Positions 53,805 through 64,000 of a DNA stretch of 64,000 nucleotides are shown in pieces. The stretch is from Virgibacillus doumboii. GTDB taxonomy: Bacteria > Bacillota > Bacilli > Bacillales > Amphibacillaceae. Position 1 is the first letter of the stretch; every line of letters begins with the position of its first letter. A program made the translations under genes and the position numbers. Below the pieces are notes generated by a model that was not told the DNA's origin, did not search any database, and was given only the letters and a program-made list of their open reading frames with translations. The stretch is from contig NZ_CADCWQ010000001.1 in NCBI RefSeq assembly GCF_902806455.1, positions 2,542,001 through 2,606,000 of the forward strand, read 5' to 3'.

Positions 53805-54098
53805 CTATAATGTGAAAAGAAATACGGTTACAATTGCTCCAATTACTACCAGAATTACATTCAAACCGAGATATGCCAGAACAATGGCAACTGCCCCGCC
53901 AATCAACCCGATGTGCGGCTGATCGGCTTTAACGCTAAGAATACCCGGAAAAATAAGTGCCCCCAACGCTGCGAAAGGAATTGCGTTCAGCCAGCGGTTC
54001 ACCCAATCTCGAAACTGCAGCTTATCCACGATAAATGCCGGGATTGCTCTTGGGATCATTGTCACGAGTGCCATACCAATTATAATCACAATTATCAT
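53805..54098 (-). CDS. azlD: AzlD family branched-chain amino acid exporter subunit
   Basis: 97 residues, four membrane segments, with MIPRAIPAFI typical of AzlD. ATG 54098 overlaps the azlC stop by 4 bp and follows AAGGAGG. Works with AzlC to export branched-chain amino acids or analogues such as 4-azaleucine. The operon lacks a nearby Lrp-type AzlB. Confidence 0.9.
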   Translation of the reverse strand: MIIVIIIGMALVTMIPRAIPAFIVDKLQFRDWVNRWLNAIPFAALGALIFPGILSVKADQPHIGLIGGAVAIVLAYLGLNVILVVIGAIVTVFLFTL

Positions 54099-54823
54099 GA
54101 CTGATCCTCCTTCAGTAAAAATACTCCGCTTAAACCGCCAAGTACAGTACCAAAGACGATTGCCCATCCCTGACTCATAAACTGACTAAAGATTACATTT
54201 ACCAGCATTGCAATTACAGCAATTAAGCCAACACGTAATTCTTTTTTAACTGATGGGACAAGGAGACCAATAAACATGGCATACAGAGCAATCCCCATGC
54301 TCTGGCTCAGCTGCTCAGGTATAACTTCTCCCAGAACTCCACCTAATAGTGAACCCATCACCCATGAAAAATAAGCAGTTAATATCAACGCTGTATAAAA
54401 CAGTGCACCTTTTTCCATTTTTGCTTCTTTTGTATGTAAGGATGATACTGCAAACGTTTCATCCGTTAACCCTAATGATAAAGGAATTTTCCAGTTTAGT
54501 CCAATACCCCTTAAACGATTCATAAAGGATAAGCTCATAACAAAATGACGAAAATTAAGGACAAAAGTTGCCACAATAATCTCTACTGCACCGGCACCTA
54601 CAGCAATCATATTCGCTCCCATAAACTGGCTCGCGCCCGCAAATACCATCACACTCATTAATGTGAGTTCAGTCAGCGACATCCCAGCCTGCTTTGCCAG
54701 CACACCATAGGTAATGGCAATCGGCAGGTATCCGACCATTATTGGAAACCCTACCGCTATGCCTTTGCGGATCATTTGAATTGATTGTGATGAATTGTTT
54801 TTATTTAGTGTTTGTGCATCCAT
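54095..54823 (-). CDS. azlC: AzlC family branched-chain amino acid exporter
   Basis: 242 residues, seven or eight membrane segments, with GFPIMVGYLPIAITYGVLAK and FAGASQFMG typical of AzlC. Larger subunit of the AzlCD exporter. Its stop overlaps azlD by 4 bp. The Shine-Dalgarno is weak (GAGCGGG). Confidence 0.92.
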   Translation of the reverse strand: MDAQTLNKNNSSQSIQMIRKGIAVGFPIMVGYLPIAITYGVLAKQAGMSLTELTLMSVMVFAGASQFMGANMIAVGAGAVEIIVATFVLNFRHFVMSLSFMNRLRGIGLNWKIPLSLGLTDETFAVSSLHTKEAKMEKGALFYTALILTAYFSWVMGSLLGGVLGEVIPEQLSQSMGIALYAMFIGLLVPSVKKELRVGLIAVIAMLVNVIFSQFMSQGWAIVFGTVLGGLSGVFLLKEDQS

Positions 54824-55152
54824 TTCCCGCTCATCCCCAATTTAAAAATTGAGACTATTATAACTTATATTTTTTATAATAAAAAGTATTTAGATTAAAT
54901 TGACAGATACTTATTAATAATTATATTTTTCCCTCTCCGGTCAAATATTTGCTGCGAAGGTTTTAGTTTTTCTGCTGATGTTCCTACTGTTCTGCCGATG
55001 TTCTCGCTCTTCTGCCGATGTTTCCGCTGTTCTGCCGATATTTCTGCTCTTCTGCCGATATTTCTGCTCTTCTGCCGATGTTTCTGCTCTTCTGCCGATA
55101 TTCCTACTCCGTTCCTCCCTCCTAACAAAAAACCCCTTCAAATAAGGGATTG
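54824..55152. other. Gap before azlC with a repeat array
   Basis: 329 bp: AT-rich promoter region of azlC at the left, then the 20-bp repeat array (54971-55110). Confidence 0.6.
54971..55110. repeat. Seven-copy 20-bp tandem repeat
   Basis: TCTGC(C/T)GAT(G/A)TT recurs at 54971, 54991, 55011, 55031, 55051, 55071 and 55091, every 20 bp. Frames through it encode low-complexity peptides without ribosome binding sites. Confidence 0.92.
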
Positions 55153-55923
55153 TCATTCCAACACATCAACCAATTTACGCAGTCCTTCGAGCAACCTTGG
55201 TGACGGTCTGCAAAAAAGGGATTCCTCCAGGACATGAATATTGCCTTCCCGGATTGCTTTCATCTCGTTCCATCCAGGGCGTTTCATGAGAAGTTCCGGC
55301 CTCATTTTGGATTCTTTTACCCCGACCCAAACCATACATATATGGTCGGGATCACGCTCTTTAACATCGTCCCAGTCCGTTTGAACACTTGCTGTATTTT
55401 CCGTATCAAAAATATTCCTTGCACCTGCAAGACTGCTTATTTCAGTGAGCCAGTTTACATTTCCCGGTGTAAAGACCGGTTTTGGCCACCATTCCCAATA
55501 TAAAACAGGTAAAGAACTTCCAGCTTTTTCATCAGCTTTTTTTCGGAAAACTTCCACCTCTTTACGAAATGCATTCGCTCGCTCCATCCCCAGTTCTTTT
55601 TCACCCAATGCCGTCCCAACCCGTTCGATATCGTCCGCTATCTCTGTTAAAGAATTAGGATTTAAAATAATATAAGGTAAGCGTCGATCATCAAGGGCTT
55701 CGATATTTTTTTCCATACCTGGAACACTCAATGAAGCGAGAACAAGATCAGGGTTCAATGCTTCCACTTTGTCCATATCAATTGAGAGATCCGGACCAAC
55801 TTTCGGCAATTCCAATACTTCCGACGGCCAGTCAGAAAAATTATCAACACCAACAAGTACATTCGTCATGTCCAGGTATTCTACAATTTCCGTATTACTC
55901 GGACAAATTGAAACGACTCGCAT
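55153..55923 (-). CDS. Cobalamin-binding protein, BtuF-like, without signal peptide
   Basis: 256 residues with the periplasmic binding fold of BtuF (RVVSICPSNTEIVEYL, DLVLASLS, LYWEWWPKPVFTPG, RPSPRLLEGL). It starts directly with the fold, ATG 55923 behind GGGGG, so it has neither signal peptide nor lipobox and should be cytosolic. No BtuC/D genes are near. It could bind a corrinoid or another ligand inside the cell. Confidence 0.82.
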   Translation of the reverse strand: MRVVSICPSNTEIVEYLDMTNVLVGVDNFSDWPSEVLELPKVGPDLSIDMDKVEALNPDLVLASLSVPGMEKNIEALDDRRLPYIILNPNSLTEIADDIERVGTALGEKELGMERANAFRKEVEVFRKKADEKAGSSLPVLYWEWWPKPVFTPGNVNWLTEISSLAGARNIFDTENTASVQTDWDDVKERDPDHICMVWVGVKESKMRPELLMKRPGWNEMKAIREGNIHVLEESLFCRPSPRLLEGLRKLVDVLE

Positions 55924-55953
55924 CACGGTTCCCCCTCTGATAATAAAAATAAA

Positions 55954-56706
55954 TCACTTATCCTGATCGGTGGTAATCATCGGACCGTCTTTTGTAATAA
56001 CAACTGTATGTTCATATTGTGAAGAACGGCCTTTATCTGTTGTTCTGGCTGTCCAGTTGTTCGAATCCATCTTACTTTGCCATGTTCCTTCATTAATCAT
56101 TGGCTCAATCGTTATTACCATGCCCTCTTTTAGACGCAGGCCTTTATTTGGCAGCCCAAAATGCGGGATATGCGGTTCCTCATGAATGGTCGGTCCAATT
56201 CCGTGTCCCGTGAAATCCCGCACAACTGAAAATCCCTGCCCTTCTGCATATGTTTGAATCGCATGCCCGATATCTCCAATTCGACTTCCAACTTGTGCCT
56301 GTTCAATTCCTTTATAAAGTGAAACTTTCGATACTTCCATCAGCTTCTGTCCTGCTTCGTCAACATTTCCAACCGGATATGTCCAGGCGGAATCAGCCAA
56401 TCCGCCATTCAAATTAACAACCATATCAACAGTTACAATGTCGCCATTTCCAAGTTTCTCCTCACGCGGGAATCCATGACAAATTTCATCATTAATCGAT
56501 GCACAAATGGCATAAGGATAACCGCTGAATCCCTTTTGTTCAGGGGTTGCACCATGCTCGGCAAGAAATTCTTCCACAAATGTATCAATTTCCATGGTTG
56601 TAATACCAGGTCTGATCATTTTGGCCACTTCTTTATGACATTTAACAAGCAAATCACCCGCTGCTTGCATTTTCTCTATCTCCCGTTTACTTTTTCGTGT
56701 AATCAT
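55954..56706 (-). CDS. map: Methionine aminopeptidase, type I
   Basis: 250 residues. Metal ligands D, D, H, E, E are found in VDMVVNLNGGLADSAW, GHGIGPTIHEEPHIPHF, IEPMIN and QYEHTVV. Removes the initiator Met when the second residue is small. ATG 56706 follows GAAAGG; ATGs at 56715 and 56727 are less favoured. Not beside secY-infA, so it resembles the second Map (YflG) of B. subtilis. Confidence 0.94.
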   Translation of the reverse strand: MITRKSKREIEKMQAAGDLLVKCHKEVAKMIRPGITTMEIDTFVEEFLAEHGATPEQKGFSGYPYAICASINDEICHGFPREEKLGNGDIVTVDMVVNLNGGLADSAWTYPVGNVDEAGQKLMEVSKVSLYKGIEQAQVGSRIGDIGHAIQTYAEGQGFSVVRDFTGHGIGPTIHEEPHIPHFGLPNKGLRLKEGMVITIEPMINEGTWQSKMDSNNWTARTTDKGRSSQYEHTVVITKDGPMITTDQDK

Positions 56707-56882
56707 AGGTTCCATCCTTTCAAGCATCTATCTTAAAGTGAAGTATATAATGTATAATATGTTACCAATCTTACAATATCAAAAGAAAATTTCATCTTAA
56801 AGTGTATCATAAAACGACTATAAATTGAGACGAAACACACTTAAAAATGCAGAGGTACAACCGCCCCCTGCATTTTTACTGT

Positions 56883-56996
56883 TTAATATCCGCCAAAACC
56901 GTAACCGCCATCTTGGTATGATGTACCAATAATGATCAGCAAAATAAATAATACGACTATAAGCGTGAAGTTTGATCCGTATCCGCCAGCACTCAT
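56883..56996 (-). CDS. YjcZ-like small sporulation protein
   Basis: 37 residues: MSAGGYGSN, one membrane segment [15 protein letters not shown], then the tail [12 protein letters not shown]. This glycine-tyrosine and single-helix layout is that of YjcZ/YuzJ-type spore proteins. The ATG at 56996 follows GGAGGG; an ATG four bases earlier is in another frame and gives no sensible product. Too short for most gene finders. Confidence 0.85.
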   Translation of the reverse strand: MSAGGYGSNFTLIVVLFILLIIIGTSYQDGGYGFGGY

Positions 56997-57081
56997 TCAT
57001 TTCCCTCCTCCTGATCAGATTACTTTATAATTTATGCATCTGATTACATTTTGGGGAGGGCTTTCACTTGTACCAGCTGAC

Positions 57082-57840
57082 TTAGAAATAATCTTTTACA
57101 TTATATATTTTTCCGTTTTCAATACTGGATTCATCAGTCAAAATATCAACGAGTACGCCAGCAACCGCATCGGTACTTTTGAGCATATTATTCTTTTTAT
57201 AATCTCTGAATGTATCAACCTCAACAAATGCGTTTTTGCTGCTTTCCCTGATTTTTTCCTGCATCTTTGTGTCCATTATTCCCGGACTGAAGGCAATGAT
57301 TTTATGTTGTGTTTTCAGTTCCTCCTGCTCCAGTGCAGCGGTTTTCGTATACATATTAATACTTGCCTTAGTCGTGCAATACGCACTCCAGCCGTACACG
57401 GGACGTTCCGCAGCACCTGAGGAGATAATTGTACCGATAAAAGGCACATCCATTTCAGTTGTTTTTTGTAAAAATAAATTTGTTAATACCATTGGTGCAA
57501 CCGTATTGACCTGAACGTGATATGCCAAATCAGCACTTTTAATGTTCATGGATTGATCAATTGGCTCAAGTACTGCTGCATTATTAATTAAAAAAACAGT
57601 TTCCGGATCGTGCGGGAATATACTTTCACTAATCTGATTAAATGTATCTTGAACAGCTTCCATATTTCCTAAATCACAGGAATAATGCTGATACGAAACA
57701 TTTTGCTCTGCTGCAAAGTCATTCAGAAGATCATTCTTACTTCGGGAAATACCTGTTACATGGACTCCCGATTCCATTAACATTTTGGCAATTGATTCAC
57801 CGAGGCCTTTCGATACCCCTGTAACCACTGCATATCTCAT
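57082..57840 (-). CDS. Short-chain dehydrogenase, YueD-like (benzil reductase type)
   Basis: 252 residues, SDR fold: TGVSKGLG cofactor loop (about 7-14), NNAAV, catalytic Ser in ISSGAAERPVYGWSAYCTTK with YxxxK. Sequence flavour (sepiapterin reductase-like) fits YueD, which reduces benzil to (S)-benzoin with NADPH. Natural substrate unknown. ATG follows GGGAGGTC. Confidence 0.87.
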   Translation of the reverse strand: MRYAVVTGVSKGLGESIAKMLMESGVHVTGISRSKNDLLNDFAAEQNVSYQHYSCDLGNMEAVQDTFNQISESIFPHDPETVFLINNAAVLEPIDQSMNIKSADLAYHVQVNTVAPMVLTNLFLQKTTEMDVPFIGTIISSGAAERPVYGWSAYCTTKASINMYTKTAALEQEELKTQHKIIAFSPGIMDTKMQEKIRESSKNAFVEVDTFRDYKKNNMLKSTDAVAGVLVDILTDESSIENGKIYNVKDYF

Positions 57841-57905
57841 AGTTGACCTCCCTGTTTTCAGCTCTCCTGTCTTATATTACCCTTGAACAACAAATTAAAA
57901 ACGAA

Positions 57906-58685
57906 TCAATTTGTAATAACAACAGCCTGGCTGCCCATTTGTTTCCACGCTTTTTCAAAGTTTTTCCGTTCTACTTTTTGGTTTTTTTGGCCGTATGGAT
58001 TATTTATATATACATGGTTTTCATCGTAACCTGTTATAACAACACTATGCACACTAAATGTGACATCAACCTTACCTGAGGGTGTATTCCACGTTTGAAA
58101 ATCGTTTACAGGTACAAAATTCGCTGTCGTGATAATCCATACAGGCAGACCTTGAGATACGTACTGATATAACGTATCAACAGATTTACCTGTCAAATCA
58201 ATTGCCCTGTCACCAACATATTGTTTGGCGAGATCATGGATCGGACCGTGATATACACTCAATCCGGGGCCATCCGCCATATCGCCGACAAATCCTTTAT
58301 TCGGATTTCCTTTCAACCCGTTTTCATAGGTTAATGGAACGCTGGGAATCTTTTCAGCCAGCTCATTTTTCGTAGTTTCATAACCGTGATATTGTAAAAT
58401 CATGGCAAGACTCGAGACTTCACACCCATTATACAGCCGTGGGTGATCCATTTGATTTATTAGCGGGACATCCATTGGTTCCACTGCATTTTTTTGTATT
58501 TTAAAAGCAAACGTTTGGAGGGATTCACTTGTTTTCAATTGTTTAGAATCTGAGTTAACCGTCAATGATTCCTTTTCCTGTAAACTATTACTTTTTGTTG
58601 AATTCTTACTTGAATCAATTGTTGTTTCACTGCAGGCAAACAAAAAAATGAGCATAAAAAGTATGATGTATGGTAAGTGCTTCAT
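57906..58685 (-). CDS. C39-like cysteine peptidase lipoprotein
   Basis: 259 residues: lipobox LFAC (Cys about 18), Ser-rich linker, then a Peptidase_C39_2 domain with the catalytic Cys in YNGCEVSSLAMIL (about 86-98), His in VTFSVHSVVITG and Asn in YINNPYG. Similar to YvpB. Anchored outside the cell; target unknown. ATG 58685 follows GGGGGAG. Confidence 0.85.
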   Translation of the reverse strand: MKHLPYIILFMLIFLFACSETTIDSSKNSTKSNSLQEKESLTVNSDSKQLKTSESLQTFAFKIQKNAVEPMDVPLINQMDHPRLYNGCEVSSLAMILQYHGYETTKNELAEKIPSVPLTYENGLKGNPNKGFVGDMADGPGLSVYHGPIHDLAKQYVGDRAIDLTGKSVDTLYQYVSQGLPVWIITTANFVPVNDFQTWNTPSGKVDVTFSVHSVVITGYDENHVYINNPYGQKNQKVERKNFEKAWKQMGSQAVVITN

Positions 58686-58888
58686 AAAAGTATTCTCCCC
58701 CATGATAGTATACGGTAAATTAATTTAATGATATGTATGAAATACTTTCCAGTACCATTACATCATCAATATATTTTGACGATTGTTAATGATACAACCT
58801 TTAGACGATAAAATAATGACTAAGGTTCCGCCAATTCCCATTATAATTTATAAACCTCCCCCGGCTTGTCACCAAGGGGAAGCTTGTT

Positions 58889-60256
58889 TTAATTATTAAT
58901 TTCATCCCAATAATGAACCAGTGTTTCCATTCCTTTGTCAAAACTGTCCAGCGGGAAACTTTCATTCGGTGAATGTAACCGGTCATCAGGTGTGCCGAAT
59001 CCCAGCAGTACGATTGGAATGTTATAAATATCTTCTATCCATTCAACAACCGGAATGGATCCGCCCATACGTACGTATACTGTTTCTTTGCCAAATGCCT
59101 TTGTATAGCTTTTCGCTGCTTTTTCGATAAGCGGGTTATTTGGTTCCACTTTATAGGCTTTCGCTGACAATTTTTCTTTTTTTACGTCTACTCTAACCCC
59201 GGATGGTGCAACCTTATAGACATGTTTTTCCAGAAGCTGCTGAACATGTTCGGGATCCTGACCGGGTACCAGACGACAAGTAATTTTAGCGGTTGCAGTT
59301 GACGGGATGATTGTTTTTGTTCCCTCACCCTGGTAGCCGCCGTACATACCGTTTATTTCAAATGTTGGGCGGGCCATTGTATGTTCTTTTGCAGTATAGC
59401 CTTTCTCTGAAGCGGTATCGCTAACCCCGGCAGACTTCTGATAATTTTCACCCTGAACTTGTTTTATCAGCTCCCGTTCTTCATCGGTTAATGGTTCGAC
59501 TCCATCATAAAACCCATCAACCGTAATAACTTCTTCTTCATTTTTCATTGATGCCAGAATATGTGTTAATGCCATGATCGGATTTCTGACAGCACCGCCA
59601 TACATACCTGAATGCAGGTCATGATCAGGTCCGGTCACATTAATCTCAATTCCGGTAAATCCTTTTAATCCATACAAAATAGTCGGCTGATTTTCAGCAA
59701 CCATTCCGGAGTCGGAAATTACGGCAAAATCGGCGTGAAACTGGTCTTTTTTATCGTGAAGGATCTGGTAAAGATTCTCACTGCCAATTTCTTCTTCACC
59801 TTCAATACACACTTTTACATTCAACGGGAGTTTACCATCTGTCTTCATATACGCTTCAAAAACGGCAAGTTGCATAAATACCTGACCTTTATCATCACTC
59901 GAACCACGTGCATATAACCGTCCATCACGAACTTCCGGCTCAAACGGTTTGCTTTTCCATTGATCTAACGGATCTACCGGCTGTACATCATAGTGGCCGT
60001 AAAATAAAACCGTTGGCGCTTCAGGTCCTGCCTGGTTATATTCCGCATAAACCAATGGATGTCCGCCTGTATCCTGTTGCTCCACTTTATCGAAGCCAAT
60101 GTCGCTCAAATATTCTTCAATAAATGCTGCAGCCTTATTAATATCCTTTTTATGTACACTATCCGTACTCACACTCGGGATAGACAGAAACTCATTTAAC
60201 TTTTGTAATAGACGTTCACGATTCTCTGTCAAATAGCTTAATGCCTGTTCTCTCAT
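58889..60256 (-). CDS. M20 family dipeptidase
   Basis: 455 residues, M20 metallopeptidase: metal ligands in FYGHYDVQPVDP, GSSDDKGQ, EGEEEIGS and DSGM, with a lid domain about 200-350, and the final His in DRLHSPNE. Cleaves dipeptides after transport. ATG 60256 follows GGAGGATTT; the frame opens five codons earlier. It lies between the C39-like gene and mccB, with separate regulation. Confidence 0.92.
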   Translation of the reverse strand: MREQALSYLTENRERLLQKLNEFLSIPSVSTDSVHKKDINKAAAFIEEYLSDIGFDKVEQQDTGGHPLVYAEYNQAGPEAPTVLFYGHYDVQPVDPLDQWKSKPFEPEVRDGRLYARGSSDDKGQVFMQLAVFEAYMKTDGKLPLNVKVCIEGEEEIGSENLYQILHDKKDQFHADFAVISDSGMVAENQPTILYGLKGFTGIEINVTGPDHDLHSGMYGGAVRNPIMALTHILASMKNEEEVITVDGFYDGVEPLTDEERELIKQVQGENYQKSAGVSDTASEKGYTAKEHTMARPTFEINGMYGGYQGEGTKTIIPSTATAKITCRLVPGQDPEHVQQLLEKHVYKVAPSGVRVDVKKEKLSAKAYKVEPNNPLIEKAAKSYTKAFGKETVYVRMGGSIPVVEWIEDIYNIPIVLLGFGTPDDRLHSPNESFPLDSFDKGMETLVHYWDEINN

Positions 60257-60438
60257 GATTAAATCCTCCAATTTGTCGGTTTTCTTTATTTTAGCATACC
60301 CTCATACCTAAAAACGAATGGAGTGATTTTGCCGTTCCCAATTCTGCAGGGGATGAACCTGAGAATAGTCAACGAGAAATGGCGTTACCTCTCGCACGTT
60401 TTGGTGTTTTACACCATCGTAATACTCGGTGCAAAACC

Positions 60439-60466
60439 AAAAAAGACAGCCCTGACCCGGACTGCC
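60439..60466 (-). terminator. Terminator of the yrrT-luxS-mccAB operon
   Basis: GGCAGTCC / GGGCTGTC stem with TTTTTT on the minus strand, 10 bp after mccB. Confidence 0.75.
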
Positions 60467-60476
60467 TTACAGAAAA

Positions 60477-62551
<2,075 letters not shown>

Positions 62552-62563
62552 CGAATTCGCCTC

Positions 62564-63031
62564 TTACTCTGCAAAGACCTGATGCCATTCGTCTTTTTCA
62601 GCCAGCATATCTTTGGCAATTTTCTGTGCACCTTCAAGACTATGGTTAGCTGCCCAGCCGCACTGAACTTCATTGCATGCAGGGACATCACTAGCTTCCA
62701 GAACATCATGAAGCGTTTTTTCCAGCGCCTCGAGTACATCGTCATAATTGTCGTTATTAATGATGGCTAAATAAAATCCTGTTTGACAGCCCATTGGTCC
62801 AATATCAAGAACATTTTCCATATGATTGCGGATGTTTTCTGCCATTAAATGCTCAATTGAGTGCAGTCCCGCCATATCCATATGTTCCTTGTTCGGCTGT
62901 TTAAAGCGGATATCATATTTATATACTTTGTCACCGTTTGAACCTGATGTAACACCAACCAAACGTACATATGGTGCTTTTACTTTTGTATGATCAAGGT
63001 TGAAGCTTTCTACATTCATTTTTTTCGTCAT
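62564..63031 (-). CDS. luxS: S-ribosylhomocysteine lyase LuxS
   Basis: 155 residues with iron ligands H57 and H61 (HSIEH, E60 catalytic) and the Cys ligand in [11 protein letters not shown]. Cleaves S-ribosylhomocysteine to homocysteine and DPD, the precursor of autoinducer AI-2. ATG follows GGAGAGGT. In B. subtilis mtnN occupies this operon position and luxS lies elsewhere. Confidence 0.97.
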   Translation of the reverse strand: MTKKMNVESFNLDHTKVKAPYVRLVGVTSGSNGDKVYKYDIRFKQPNKEHMDMAGLHSIEHLMAENIRNHMENVLDIGPMGCQTGFYLAIINNDNYDDVLEALEKTLHDVLEASDVPACNEVQCGWAANHSLEGAQKIAKDMLAEKDEWHQVFAE

Positions 63032-63046
63032 GGTAACCTCTCCTTT

Positions 63047-63685
63047 TTACCTTTTTATTGCTGCAATTAACCAAACGAAATCATTCATTTGTTCAAACGT
63101 AACATGAAACCCTGCATCTGTAAAAATACGCCGCATCTCCGGGACTGTTGTGTAATATTCGCGTTGAAGGTCTTCAGCTAAATCCGTGAACCCTTGTTCC
63201 TCGGCCTTCCTTATCATTTGTTCCTTGTGCTGCTCTGTCTCAAACACTGTGTCAGCAAAGACGATTTTGCCCAATGAAGGAAGGAATCCAGCGAAATTCG
63301 TTACAGCCTGTTCCTTTTCTTTATCGGTTAAATGATGGAAGGCATAACTGCTTACGATTGTATGAACCGGTTCGGTCATTTCCGGGAAGTTCAGAAAGTC
63401 ACCTTCATATAAAGTAAGATCCGGTAATTTCGCTGTTGCTTTTGCAAGCATTGCCGGTGATGGCTCGACTCCCGTAACGTCATACCCGGTGTCCATCAGT
63501 TTTTTGGATAAATTACCTGTTCCGACGCCGAATTCAAGAACATTTCCAAAAGAACATTTGCTGACTTCATTTAAAATGACATCATAGTTTGCAAAAACAG
63601 CTTTATATTGTGGATCAACTCCTGCTACACTGTCGTCATATGTGTCAGCCCATTCATCAAATAAACCTAAAAATTCGCGTCCCAT
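63047..63685 (-). CDS. yrrT: SAM-dependent methyltransferase YrrT
   Basis: 212 residues, class I methyltransferase: motif I VLEFGVGTGNLS (about 52-63), acidic motif VEPSPAML, DF in YEGDFLNFP. YrrT heads the mccAB operon in B. subtilis and is a predicted AdoMet-dependent methyltransferase. First gene here; ATG follows GGAGT. Substrate unknown. Confidence 0.9.
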   Translation of the reverse strand: MGREFLGLFDEWADTYDDSVAGVDPQYKAVFANYDVILNEVSKCSFGNVLEFGVGTGNLSKKLMDTGYDVTGVEPSPAMLAKATAKLPDLTLYEGDFLNFPEMTEPVHTIVSSYAFHHLTDKEKEQAVTNFAGFLPSLGKIVFADTVFETEQHKEQMIRKAEEQGFTDLAEDLQREYYTTVPEMRRIFTDAGFHVTFEQMNDFVWLIAAIKR

Positions 63686-63709
63686 CTATATACAACTCCA
63701 TTATTTATT

Positions 63710-63746
63710 AATTCATAGTAATCGACTATGTTTAGTATGAATTATA
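63710..63746 (-). promoter_or_regulatory. Promoter and inverted repeats of the yrrT operon
   Basis: On the minus strand TATAAT occupies 63746-63741. Overlapping it, AATTCATA (63710-63717) and TATGAATT (63736-63743) are perfect arms, and CATAGT (63714) / ACTATG (63725) form a nested second inverted repeat. A repressor bound here would block the promoter; CymR is the natural candidate from B. subtilis, but I cannot confirm its motif. Confidence 0.5.
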
Positions 63747-63788
63747 TGTATAAGCGTATCACATGTTGCATAAGATGGCAAAAAAATA

Positions 63789-63819
63789 GACGAGTGCCGC
63801 TCGTATTGCGGCACTCGTC
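63789..63819 (-). terminator. Terminator of the YhcN-like gene
   Basis: A perfect GACGAGTGCCGC / GCGGCACTCGTC stem followed by TATTTTTT on the minus strand. Confidence 0.9.
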
Positions 63820-63834
63820 CGTCATAATTAATTT

Positions 63835-64000
63835 TTACTCTTTATTTTGCGGGAAAACCCGTTCAATCATGTTGCCCATTTGATCAAACAATCCTTCAAC
63901 CGGCTCCCCATTACCTGCATCATCGGCATAGTTATTAGCCAAGTTGAAAAAATCAGGGTTTGTGGAGACGTAAACATTGTTAACATCATTATCAACCGAT
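63835..64000 (-). CDS. YhcN/YlaJ-type sporulation lipoprotein, C-terminal part
   Basis: The last 55 residues of a leftward gene that begins beyond the window. They contain NVYVSTNPDFFNLANNYADD and GEPVEGLFDQMGNMIERVFP, the typical C-terminus of YhcN/YlaJ proteins, which are spore-envelope lipoproteins in Bacillus. Stop TAA at 63835. A strong terminator follows. Confidence 0.75.
   Translation of the reverse strand, partial: SVDNDVNNVYVSTNPDFFNLANNYADDAGNGEPVEGLFDQMGNMIERVFPQNKE

Noticed and set aside
54895..55156. Repetitive proteins rich in NIGRRAETSAEEQ-like units
   Set aside because: They are translations of the 20-bp repeat in several frames, without start signals.
63686..63780. S-box or T-box riboswitch before yrrT
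   Set aside because: The leader is under 60 nt and lacks the conserved motifs; only inverted repeats over the promoter are seen.

Overview
The window looks like chromosome of a low-GC, spore-forming Bacillaceae member, probably of the Virgibacillus/Oceanobacillus/Lentibacillus type. The evidence is a gene order close to the Bacillus subtilis hit-ecs-yha region (ecsB, ecsA, hit, trpP, yhaH, yhaI, prsA, yhaL, yhaM, yhaN, yhaO, yhaP, yhaQ, yhzD, yhaR, yheA), spore genes (alpha/beta SASP, YhaL, YjcZ-like, YhcN/YlaJ-like), and an OpuA-type glycine betaine importer with two GbsR-type regulators, as expected in a halotolerant organism. No rRNA, tRNA or CRISPR array was recognised.

Region 1 (1-24067) is mostly conserved core: a truncated lipoprotein gene at the left edge, a Nudix hydrolase, the Ecs ABC exporter, Hit, the tryptophan transporter TrpP with a TRAP-like leader, the opuA operon facing a GbsR-like gene, the foldase PrsA, the exoribonuclease YhaM, the SbcCD-like pair YhaO/YhaN, the YhaQ/YhaP exporter, an enoyl-CoA hydratase and a PucR-type regulator. 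Long intergenic stretches hold 52-bp tandem repeats and two candidate small RNAs.

Region 2 (about 24068-41838) is an accessory island lying between the PucR-type regulator and msmX, two genes I recall as neighbours in relatives. It carries an IS607-like element (serine recombinase plus TnpB with a non-canonical RuvC-II site), a cell-wall module (two-component system, amidase, polysaccharide deacetylase), a beta-lactamase-fold hydrolase, two toxin-antitoxin-like pairs, a GNAT acetyltransferase, several tiny membrane proteins and a complete tyrosine recombinase. Thirteen copies of a short structured element centred on GCGCCC/GGCCC occur here, all in the same orientation and usually just downstream of leftward genes. 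The layout resembles an integron-type cassette array; this is the most interesting observation in the window.

Region 3 (41839-64000) returns to core genes: the sugar-ABC ATPase MsmX, a SASP, fumarase, a zinc phospholipase C-like protein, two MFS transporters, a chemotaxis receptor, an IDEAL-domain protein, a cation diffusion facilitator, AzlCD, a cobalamin-binding protein, methionine aminopeptidase, a YueD-like reductase, a C39-like peptidase, an M20 dipeptidase and the operon yrrT-luxS-mccA-mccB, which turns S-ribosylhomocysteine into homocysteine plus AI-2 and homocysteine into cysteine. Dispersed repeats, one with terminal inverted repeats, fill the larger gaps.
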